Source: Ricordea florida
Taxonomy: Eukaryota; Cnidaria; Anthozoa; Corallimorpharia; Ricordeidae
DNA: 64,000 nt
NCBI GenBank assembly: GCA_949710005.1
Contig: OX453275.1
Location: 32,716,218-32,780,217 of the forward strand
Direction: 5' to 3'
This document shows, in pieces, positions 34,801 through 40,314 of this stretch; positions within the stretch are counted from its first letter, which is position 1, and the number at the start of each line of letters is the position of its first letter. The notes below the pieces were generated by a model. It saw only the letters and a list, made by a program, of their open reading frames with translations. It was not told the DNA's origin and did not search any database. A program made the position numbers and the translations under genes.

Positions 34801-36710
34801 AACGCAGGGTAACCCCCAGCCTTTTTATATCCCTGGTATTCATTTGTGTACCTGGGTGGAGAGAGACTGTTTGGAGTTAGGTTTCTCGTCTAAGGAAATA
34901 ATTTACTGGAAATGCTTGTTTTTTTTTTTTGTATAATCGAGCGTCGAATAACCAGAACCTTTTTTGGTCACACATGTTTTTACTGAATATTGATCAGTTG
35001 CAAATTGGTACGCGGAACCGGCCTTTCTTCGCTCATTGTTACAATCCTGTGTAGCGAGAGCTCGTACTAGCGAAGCAATTTTAAGGCAATGACCGTTTAA
35101 TACGTTGACTTATTATATAGACGTGAGTGTTTTACCGGGAGTTACACCACCCGTAAAATTCATACGAAACTACATCCGGGACCGTAGAGGCGTATTTTCC
35201 ATATTCTCACTAATGAGGATATAGATGACGTCATTTCCCGCCTTGCACGATTCAGTTTGTGTACAAAGCTGCCAAGCGAACGTCTTAATGTGCTTAAAAG
35301 AAAATTACACGTTAGCGCGAATTTATGAATTTTATGTTCTCGTGACAAGAAAAATTGGGAGTTTAAGAAACGGCGACGGCTACGACTACAAGAACCCCAC
35401 AAAACAATAATATCATTAGTTAAAAGAGTATAAATTAAATAGATTTAGGCAAGCCTAAAAGCGGAGCTCCTCACACAGACCCTCACACATTGAAAATGCT
35501 GTCACTAAAGTTATTAAATACGCCTGGTGTACGCAACTACTTAAAGAAGATTCGATAGCTGAAATAAATCGTCAAAAAAAAAACATCTAGCTCGCGACTC
35601 AACGGAAGAACCATTACCTGGTCAGCAAAATTATAATAGTTTTAAAGCAACACCAAAAGCAGCTAGGCAGCTCTTTAACAAATGAAAAATAGACACTCAG
35701 CTTTATGCTTATGTCCCTCCAAAAATGCTTGAAAACTTGTAGGAAGAACTCAGCTTTATGCTTATGTCCCTCCAAAAACGCTTGAAAACTTGTAGAAAGA
35801 AAATTTTTCCTCCAAAACCGCTATGAATAATCCGTTTCTTCAGCAAAACATTGTAGACTGCTGTAGACTGCTGGCTGAAGGTTGTGTAGCCGCGGCAAGC
35901 CGCGAAAAGCGCGCGAAAAACAAAGCCTCGTTTCGGTTTAAGACCTCTAAATATCCCGGATGACTATGGCCGCCATGTTGGGGCAACATCGTCGTCGCTA
36001 GGCGCACGCGCCCGCGAGCCATGTCGCTAGCCACTATGACCATGAAAACTCAAACGCATGGTTTTCTCAATTTCTATCCTCCCACGGTAGTTATGGGGCT
36101 CCGCTCTGCGGCTCTTCGAGCCGCTGTGGAGCTCCGCTATAATCGTGCTGCACGTGCAGCACGGATTTTAGCCGGCAAGTATATTAGCGGTCCTCTGCAT
36201 AACGACTACTGAAATCACCAAATTTGAGGTTTTCATGACAATGTAAGCATGTAACAGAGAATCTTTCATTCTCTATTTTCACTCTGAAACCGCTCGTACC
36301 AATTTATTTTTAGAATACTTTTCTCATTTTGTGGGACGTGAAGGAGACAGAATAATCGTGAAAGACTTATGATATAGTCAAGTTATATTTTGAGGTGACG
36401 TTTTCGTATACCGTCGCCTTCGAAGATCTTATACTCCCTATTATGTCACGAGTGAGCGCAGCGAACGACTGAGATATTGCTTTTGCCACTGGAACTTAAA
36501 ATTCATATCTTCTCGCCACCGTGTATTTAAATATCCTGTATTTATGGACATTCAAGCACATTCGGTTCTGCCCAAATTTGCGTTTATACTGTGAGAATCA
36601 AATCTTCTGTTGTCCTTATATTCTTTCTCTTCTTGTCTCCCTCTAGAAATATTGATCCTCCGATCTGGTATGACACCGACGTGAAGCTGTTTGAGATTCA
36701 GAGAGTCTGA
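10278..36710 (+). CDS. HID1: HID1 orthologue, complete, 29 exons (Dymeclin superfamily)
   Basis: Exons: 10278-10343, 10489-10638, 13089-13152, 16167-16264, 17469-17498, 18224-18274, 19464-19517, 20860-20906, 21048-21169, 21743-21800, 21965-22036, 22206-22347, 22604-22660, 23690-23746, 24322-24405, 24678-24768, 25221-25286, 27152-27237, 28577-28655, 29039-29100, 29881-29983, 30320-30372, 30802-30881, 31379-31467, 32053-32231, 32888-32979, 33208-33307, 34016-34074, 36647-36710. Phases close at every junction, giving 2,355 nt and 784 aa (human about 788). HID1 acts on the cytosolic face of the medial/trans-Golgi in dense-core vesicle biogenesis. The start MGGSDS fits the N-myristoylation pattern MGxxxS. 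An upstream in-frame Met at 10161 would add 39 residues and hide that site, so 10278 is preferred. Family landmarks: FEDPDWRGFFWS, GLMHIGVFILLLLSGERNFG, MDIPVFTGTHAD, and a C-terminus ending FEIQRV. The low-complexity segment in exons 23-25 is the family's variable region. Intron 10 is GC-AG. A candidate AATAAA lies at 36983, 273 bp after the stop. Confidence 0.97.
11573..11707. mobile_element. MITE, TGTTGTAG family, TATA duplication
   Basis: About 135 bp, nearly all one hairpin: TTGGTTCAAATTTTATTTTC in the left arm returns as complement in the right. It starts TGTTGTACGTGTAGTTCAAT and ends ATTGAACTACAACA, with TATA on both sides. Its ends match the integrase transposon at 13270-15648 better than the other MITEs do, so it is a likely non-autonomous relative. 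Located in HID1 intron 2. Confidence 0.88.
12017..12182. mobile_element. Short element, CAGTGTTGTCAAAAGTAGC type, copy 1
   Basis: Starts CAGTGTTGTCAAAAGTAGCT and ends near TTCTCAACCACTC, an imperfect complement of the start. A related copy with a cleaner right end (TTTTTGACAACCCTGG) lies at 27862-28026. Both share GTAGCTGGCTGC and the interior order. No coding sequence. Confidence 0.6.
12302..12905. mobile_element. Foldback element with nested hairpins, copy 1
   Basis: Outer arms (about 12472-12585 against 12790-12900) both carry GAAACACTAGTGGAAGTTTG or its complement and the CGTGTTTCTATCGAG block. Inside are two further hairpins: 12540-12620, around an ACACGAGCCGCAGGCGAGTGT core, and 12635-12745, with AAACAATTAGATTATG arms. 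It begins TAGAAAACAGTCCTAAGAAA, like the copy at 17545. HID1 intron 2. Confidence 0.75.
13648..15105 (-). CDS. Transposon integrase (KRBA2-like, DDE)
   Basis: An intact 485-aa open frame. Residues about 113-150 are an integrase-type zinc-binding segment with H113-x4-H118 and C147-x2-H150. The usual second cysteine is replaced by histidine. The catalytic core has D179 (LEMDLMD), D241 (LTDNGREF) and E277 (GLVERSNR), with exactly 35 residues between the second D and E, as in retroviral-type integrases. A C-terminal segment (about 400-465, KFQVGDMVSIKID onward) resembles the small beta-barrel that follows the core in this family. Similar cnidarian sequences are usually labelled KRAB-A domain-containing protein 2. 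No internal stop or frameshift suggests recent activity. Its start codon is 543 bp inside the right end of the element. Confidence 0.9.
   Translation of the reverse strand: MRLENMTEPSTEPCVAKEIFYQHLDALKSKQVKKESQITLFIEDAFYDKAKAFLKYQTEKKLGIESQEVTTSKWETSTIIRKKWVYSDGSIITTNKRKVVPKRDLYEVLSLAHSRTAHRGRQITSKWINNNYSEVNIKVIAIFVGLCPIHVEQQSITSRVKLVTKPIQSPKFLSLLEMDLMDFRNCACDCTHKHTWVMNITDHHTKYVHVSALADKSADEVLKAFTHYCFTYGFPKKILTDNGREFTNKKMKAFCQENGIQLAHGSPRTPTTQGLVERSNRSWKEDTRALIMSTSSRNRKKWCEKVQEAAYTRNISYHRAIKMSPYEAVYGMKTNREVFHSANSGNDKEVYDETNPEQHEDLQDEVEEEPPKKRQKIMEDQEKYNKEMIKQTQKKNEARKKKFQVGDMVSIKIDRVDKTSPLHSNLLLGKIEEIVNTYARVVTKFGRVNTLISPTRLYPCTVTSQNIELDYTTELSFSAACKKAI
15231..15292 (+). repeat. tRNA-like Pol III promoter remnant inside the transposon
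   Basis: A box TGGCTCAATGG and B box GGTTCGAGTCT occur with about 44 nt from the start of one to the start of the other, the spacing of a tRNA gene. The acceptor and T stems do not pair well, so this is not a functional tRNA. It is either a SINE head or a tRNA-derived promoter carried between the integrase gene and the right end of the element. Confidence 0.5.
16510..16938. mobile_element. hAT-like MITE, CAGGGCTAAAAATTAA ends
   Basis: Starts CAGGGCTAAAAATTAACTCC and ends CACCAATTTTTATCCCTG. Six identical flanking bases, AATGTA, lie on each side, consistent with most of a hAT target duplication. Imperfect internal complementarity (GGTGGCCAGTCGGGCCAGTT against GGTCAGTTTTAACTTGCCAC). HID1 intron 4. 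Confidence 0.75.
17545..18065. mobile_element. Foldback element, copy 2, with captured coding fragment
   Basis: Opens TAGAAAACAGTCCTAAGAAA like the element at 12302 and shares its AAACAATTAGATTATTCGCT hairpin, the ACTCGCCTGCGGCT core and the CTCGTTCTCCCAAACTTCCA arm. Unlike copy 1, its left half holds a unique segment with a 30-codon open frame (17693-17785). HID1 intron 5. Confidence 0.7.
17693..17785 (+). pseudogene. Fragment resembling 5' end of a Crypton-type recombinase gene
   Basis: The open frame reads MAVASSRFRSVREEDLDSLL and then VEAVREKTKF before TGA. Many cnidarian tyrosine-recombinase (Crypton/ZMYM-like) proteins begin with a similar 'SRF..v.eedLd.ll' block followed by a lysine-rich 'NTKKAT' segment. 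Only that first block survives. It lies inside a foldback element, so it is probably a captured and dead piece. Assignment is from memory of the family and is weak on 30 residues. Confidence 0.4.
18470..19020. mobile_element. Inverted-repeat element interrupted by a SINE
   Basis: The flanking parts, 18470-18606 and 18897-19020, align in reverse complement with the uninterrupted copy at 33346-33600. Shared blocks are TTGGTAATAA, CTCGTGAT, AAACAAATCGGACTCCCGCT and CGGTCGTCC. The SINE at 18607-18896 interrupts this copy. Confidence 0.75.
18607..18896 (-). mobile_element. tRNA-derived SINE with 12-bp target duplication
   Basis: Read on the minus strand it opens with a tRNA-like head: GGAGGCACAGTAGTGTAGTG includes an A box (TAGTGTAGTGG), and a B box (GAGTTCGACCC) follows at tRNA spacing. 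The body runs about 200 nt further and ends in TTTTT. The flanks are GTCTGCAATCAT (18595-18606) and GTCTGCAGTCAT (18897-18908), a 12-bp target-site duplication with one change. Related, older copies lie at about 7430-7950 and 34111-34900. Confidence 0.85.
19572..19893. mobile_element. MITE with TACA duplication
   Basis: Begins TGTTCCAGGTCATTTTGATC and ends GAACAAAATGACCTGCAACA, with long inverted arms built from AGGTCAATTT units and a common GGTCATTGTTTTACC block. TACA flanks both ends. The TGTT...AACA ends and 4-bp duplication are like the TGTTGTAG family, but the interior is different. Confidence 0.85.
19900..20340. mobile_element. Degenerate TGTTGTAG-family MITE split by another element
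   Basis: The left half (19900-19997) and right half (20295-20340) reproduce the GGTTCCAAACTA...TTTTGACCTGAAATTCAT arms of the elements at 2917 and 4369. Its right terminal CTACAACA has decayed. It starts six bases after the neighbouring MITE ends, sharing the ACACATG junction. Confidence 0.65.
19998..20294. mobile_element. Nested hAT-like MITE
   Basis: CAGTGTTCTCCAGA at the left end and TCTGGAGAACACTG at the right are exact complements. GAAACT is present on both sides (19992-19997 and 20295-20300). The interior has a run of 18 C and repeated GTAGCCGG motifs. It interrupts the MITE at 19900-20340, so it is the younger insertion. HID1 intron 7. Confidence 0.85.
24905..25079. mobile_element. 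hAT-like MITE, copy 2
   Basis: CAGGGTGTTCATTAAGCATC at the start and TTCTTATTGAAAACCCTG at the end, the same family as 9175-9325. It has an extra segment with AGCTACGACGAAGAATTATC that the first copy lacks. HID1 intron 16. Confidence 0.72.
25507..26291. mobile_element. Inverted-repeat element, CAGGCCTTCTGACAGGGTGC ends
   Basis: A terminal inverted repeat of 21 bp: CAGGCCTTCTGACAGGGTGC at 25507 and its complement ending at 26291. TATTAT lies on both sides, consistent with a target duplication. Subterminal regions repeat CCCGCACAAT many times in both halves. About 785 bp, no open frame of note. HID1 intron 17. Confidence 0.85.
26419..26531 (+). pseudogene. Second Crypton-like 5' coding fragment, with stop
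   Basis: The frame reads MVSLFASMTSKEIIQISNEA, VPKNT, a TAG stop (26494-26496), then KAAKFGLAVFKG up to a GTAATG donor-like site. The 'ei..i...AVPKNTkKA.kf....F' arrangement matches the N-terminal segment of cnidarian Crypton-type/ZMYM-like recombinase proteins as I remember them, with the stop where a lysine is expected. Probably a dead first exon in HID1 intron 17. Confidence 0.5.
27862..28026. mobile_element. Short element, GGGTTGTCAAAAGTAGC type, copy 2
   Basis: Begins GGGGTTGTCAAAAGTAGCTG and ends CCTTTTTGACAACCCTGG, a good terminal inverted repeat. The interior matches the copy at 12017-12182. HID1 intron 18. Confidence 0.7.
28130..28365. repeat. Minisatellite of CATTCACTTACATTACTTA type
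   Basis: About 235 bp of CATTACTTA and CATTCACTTA units in irregular alternation, with CACTGCTTA variants near the right side. Reading frames through it give Leu/Thr/Tyr/His-rich repeats and are not genes. HID1 intron 18. Confidence 0.9.
29260..29610. mobile_element. Diverged copy of the CCTTATTGT element
   Basis: Blocks in the same order as 5345-5846: CCCATTTGAAGAAAT, CTTCAGCTGCAAGC, TTTTGTTCAGTGTAATG, CAGATCAG. The ends are not recognisable. HID1 intron 20. Confidence 0.55.
30890..31247 (-). pseudogene. LINE remnant, region after the reverse transcriptase
   Basis: On the minus strand, reading past one stop, a frame carries HVIAARKPDIVIVEKE, KEVEKVEKYQEPQREIGKLW and EVVPLVVGALGVVTKRLDVW. 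This 'kYq.l.rEi.klW...v.ViPvViGAlG...k.l..w' block is the conserved segment just downstream of the reverse transcriptase in non-LTR retrotransposon proteins common in cnidarians. A TGA separates the first two blocks and neither end is complete. An ATT microsatellite (31245-31279) abuts it. HID1 intron 23. Confidence 0.65.
31245..31279. repeat. ATT microsatellite
   Basis: About twelve ATT units at the edge of the LINE remnant. Confidence 0.9.
31799..31845. repeat. ACTT microsatellite
   Basis: About eleven ACTT units. A 52-bp hairpin follows 35 bp later. Confidence 0.9.
31879..31930. repeat. 52-bp palindrome
   Basis: Arms of 26 bp (CTGCTTACTGCTAGTCTTCT... and its complement) meet at GGCGCC with one mismatch and no loop. 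It is preceded by GATCGCGACGTTTCGA, which I associate with retroelement sequence in cnidarian genomes. HID1 intron 24. Confidence 0.85.
33346..33600. mobile_element. Inverted-repeat element, intact counterpart of 18470-19020
   Basis: Carries CCAATTCGG...CCGAATTGG arms, a central ACCGCGTAGCGGGAGTCCGA block and a tail ending near CACTGCTAAC in reverse. It aligns across both halves of the SINE-interrupted copy and so gives the empty site for that insertion. HID1 intron 27. Confidence 0.7.
34128..34350. mobile_element. Small element with internal 55-65 bp tandem units and poly-C
   Basis: The ends are GGCAGTGAATCATGTAAG and CTTACATGATTCACTACC. Inside, three units of GGCAGTGAATCATGTAAGCC...GATTACCCCC differ in poly-C length. 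CTGTGCCGG lies on both sides, consistent with a target duplication in the surrounding SINE. Confidence 0.7.
34419..34789. mobile_element. MITE, GGGA(C/G)CTT(C/A)AGCAAGG ends
   Basis: The left end GGGACCTTCAGCAAGGGCGA and the right end, in complement, GGGAGCTTAAGCAAGGACGA form an inverted repeat of about 30 bp rich in GACG. No clear target duplication. It sits inside the SINE remnant. Confidence 0.7.
35695..35800. repeat. Tandem duplication of a 53-bp unit
   Basis: Two copies of ACTCAGCTTTATGCTTATGT... (35695-35747 and 35748-35800) with about two differences. HID1 intron 28. Confidence 0.9.
35840..36230. repeat. GC-rich, CpG-dense repeat with hairpins
   Basis: The base composition is far higher in G+C than the surrounding intron. 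It contains GGGCTCCGCTCTGCGGCTCT with a partial complement just to its right, and a GTGCTGCACGTGCAGCAC palindrome. I infer a mobile element; no ends were defined. Confidence 0.45.
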
Positions 36711-39700
36711 GATTCAATTCTGCTAACGCTGACTTTAAAGAAGGCAAAACTCCTTGCACGTCGGGATATAGTTTTCAGCAGGGACGCTAATTTTAGTATT
36801 GATTAGTGCATTGGTCTTGAGTTTTGTTATTGTGCACTTCCGTAAAAAGCTATTTTATTATATCTCTCAGTACGCGCCGTGATTGGTCAATTTAGCGGGC
36901 CATACTTCACTGTACGGCTCGCTAAATACGACCCGCTAAAATCAAAAGTTTGTTTTGGTCGCCAAAATGTCTCCAGAGATGTAATAAATATCTTGCAAAC
37001 CTAGTTTTCTCGGTCCGTATTGTAAGTTACGGATCCTCGTTTTTTTCCGCTCGGATTTATGGCCCAAGCGCGAAGCGATAAATCCCTGTTGAAAAAACGT
37101 GGTCCGTAACTTACAGTACGGACCGAGAACTCGGTTAGTAAGAGGTATTTACGGTGTGAAATGTTCAACTAATAGTCAGTGGGGTTATTTTAAACCATTG
37201 ATGAACTGAAGGTGAAAGCATATTTGAACTAACTTTTATTGAGGTACAGAAATTGCTGTATATTAACCGAGCTTTTCCGTGGCGTTAAATGGGAATAATT
37301 TTAACAACACGAAATCGCGATGGTTCTACTCCAAAATTCACAAAAACCTCCCCAATTTATCCAAGGGAATGTTTTGGGGTGAAAACCCTTAAGGTCGCAT
37401 GTATAAAGTTTAGCGAGTTGTATCCTACGCCACTGAAATGAAAAGTGTAAATTAGGTTATATGTTTTCAACGTCTTTTATTTAAGTGCGAGTTGTCTCTG
37501 CATATGGGTCAAGTTTAAAATAATGAATTCCTAACGTGTTCACTCTATAGTGAAAATAAAATGCACGTTGAGGTTTTTTCCATAGCAGTATGAACACGTG
37601 TCGCGCTTATAACACGGAAGTCATGGCTTCGGGTCCCCATGAAGCCTTTTTAAAGGCGAAATTGGATTTGTTCGACACTGGCTGGTGTTTGTTTGACCCG
37701 GAAGTATAAGTGACCTGGAACGCCCTTGTAGACAGGAGGTGGAAACCGCAACTTCAAATTTACTCACGATTCTCGTGTCAAATTTAAGATTACCTGACGA
37801 TTGTCGCCAGGCAAATGAGACAGTCCTTCTTTGAGGTGTCCCCCCGGAACATAATTCATAATTACCGGAGGGCGGGTTGTGCATGTGGGGAGGGGGAGGG
37901 GGAAGACATTGACCCCATAACTTTGTTAATGTGTATAGTAAGAGGGTGTAAGGTTGTAAACGTTTAAGGTAAATATTGCCATTAAAACTGAACTAAACTG
38001 TAAGAGAACTCTGTACTTTAGAACAGTTCGTATGCTAAGGAAAAATAATTTGTGCACCGAAAATAACAAAGGTCACCAGCACAGACATGTACATAGTTGT
38101 AGAATCCCTTTCCGTCTGTTGGAGTACCTGACTACAGCCGTATAATAACATGTGAAAACGTTCTGTATTCTGTTCTCGTATTCTTTACTATGGAATCTGG
38201 TTGTTTTTTAATGAACAATTGACGTACCTTTGTGAGAGACAAAGGCTTAAAGCCTATATGGTTTAAAGCGATCTCTAAACCATTACACTATTCCTTACGT
38301 TTAGTGCCAGCCACTTGTAATGTTGTATGAATTCGGTAGTTTGATGGGTACTAATCAAGGTGTTTCAAGTCATTTCCAAAGCGGTCTTCATTGTTTGTGA
38401 CCGAATTGTGTACCTATGGTGTTTGTATTGGAGGAGGAAAGTTCACCAAGCGTCAAACTTACGGACTCCATAGACAAGTTGGATAATTCCTGACGACTAA
38501 CATGAAGGGTACGACCAAGATTTGGCGTTTGGACGTCCAAGGAAGACGTTTTATTTTACTGTTTATCGTTTGAGCTTTGCATGGATTACGTTTTTCTTGA
38601 ATCACTGTCGTACACACATTATTTTTGTTGGTCAACAACCGAAGAGAACTGTATTGTCCGAGAAGGTGGACGAAATAAAGTGTGATTCACGTTGCATAAT
38701 TGTTTTTCATCTTGTTTATTTTCTCCTCGATAAAATTTTATTCTTTTTCACAGAAAACTTGATGAGAGGAAACTGACCGACTAGCAAACTGGAGAAAAAA
38801 AACTGCCGACACTACTCTAGTCACCAAACCCTCCATCATGCGACGGCAACCGGAACTAAGCTAGTACAGCTCAACGATTCCGCCGCTGCCTCGTTTAGTT
38901 TTCTTGTCCCTCAAAGGGAGTTCACGCTCATTGGAATTTTCAGAAGTAAAAATTAACTTGTTGCACTCAAATACCAGAAAATTGTAACGATGAGTTAATT
39001 CTGTTTCCATCATTTTAAACTTTACGTTAAATGTGCGACGCGCAAGTTACAACATTTGATTATGTGACCTCACCGAGAGTGCAGGCAAACCAAGTCCATC
39101 CAGACTGCCAGGGACATCACAGCCTGCGACAGAATCTGACGAATCTGTCGCAATCTCCTACCAAGAGCTCAAGGTTCTTTCCCTCAACACTAAAACAAAT
39201 CGTGGGCTCTGGGGAAGAGTTTGAGTCTTGGGTGGGTACTCTCAAAACATACAGGTTTTTCATCGGAATGAAAATCAACTTCACAAACTAGTTCTAATGA
39301 AATTCACTAACTTTCATTCTCTTCCCTTTTAAAACAAGTGAGCTAAATAAAAACAAAAGGATCAAAGCAACATCAAATGCCGCTACCGTATCACCCAAGA
39401 CAAAAACAGTAGTTATGGTTGATAAAAAAGTCTTAAATTGTAGCAATACGCAAAAATAGTAGCAGTTATCATTTAAACACAAAGGCGTCTGCTCGCGTTG
39501 ACTTGACATGCGCAGTAGCTAGTCTACTCTGGCTGGCTTTTTACTGGTCTACAACTAAGAGTCAAAGGGTTTTATTCCCTCGCCATAGCATCCTTAATAC
39601 GCACAACACGGGGTAACACAAAAGGATTAACCCTTTAAGCCCCAATATCAATATTCATTTTCTCCTAACTTTTCTCATGTATTTGTTATGGTGCTAGTGA

Positions 39701-40314
39701 GGAGAATTTTTTAAATGTCAATACAACTCTTGTTTTGGTGATCATTTTCGTTATTCTCATAACCTAAATGGTTGATGAACAGTGGATATTGTAATGAGAA
39801 ATTGATGCTGGTTATCACTGGGACTTAAAGGGTTAAGGAACTCAGGACAACTAGTTAACTGAGTTTTTTCTGGTTTTCCTGCGCCCCTTCCTGACTGGTT
39901 TTATTCGTCTGGAGACGTCGTGTTTATGTTATTCACGGCTAGATATCATAAGCGATTCTCTGAACTACGAACGGAAAATTCTCTAAAACTATAAACTACT
40001 CAAGACGCTCTGATATGAGCTTTATAAACTAAGAAATCAAACCATGAGCTGTGCGGGTATATGCTGCAAAACATTTCCTAATCGTCTAACAAACGTTTCT
40101 AGAAGATCTTTACGTTCAATGTAATTGGACAAAAGTGAATAATATAATGCATGGCCTCCTTTTCAAGGAGCAAGCCTAACTTAAAGAACTGGTCACTTCA
40201 CACCTGACCACGTTTCAAAAAATCTGTACTTGGTTATAAAACGCTCCAACAAAAATGATCTAGCTTCTAATTTTCGTTTCCAACGATATCAAAAGTGTTT
40301 CTCCACCACTTCTA
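36711..40314. other. Intergenic region between two convergent genes
   Basis: HID1 ends at 36710 on plus and the giant gene ends at 40315 on minus, so this stretch holds both 3' untranslated regions. I see no coding exon. A minus-strand AATAAA at 39905-39900, about 410 bp past the giant gene's stop, is a candidate polyadenylation signal. A hairpin repeat lies at 37007-37129; the rest is unremarkable AT-rich sequence. Confidence 0.6.
37007..37129. repeat. Inverted repeat, TTCTCGGTCCGTA arms
   Basis: TTCTCGGTCCGTATTGTAAG in the left arm and CTTACAGTACGGACCGAGAA in the right are complementary with one change. The loop of about 75 bp includes TTTTTTCCGCTCGGATTTAT. Typical of a dispersed cnidarian foldback element. 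Confidence 0.75.

Larger units (their letters stand above)
34111..34900 (-). mobile_element. SINE copy broken by two later insertions
   Basis: Three separated blocks follow the order of the SINE at 18607-18896: GGAGCTTATCCTGTGCCGG (to about 34127), CATGAAGCTCTTAGGAGTAT (34363-34418) and ACCTGGGTGGAGAGAGACTG to AAGGAAATAA (34790-34900). The gaps are filled by the elements at 34128-34350 and 34419-34789. HID1 intron 28. Confidence 0.6.

Noticed and set aside
37621-37884. 87-codon minus-strand frame in the intergenic region
   Set aside because: No recognisable domain, no splice context and no similarity I recall; probably chance.
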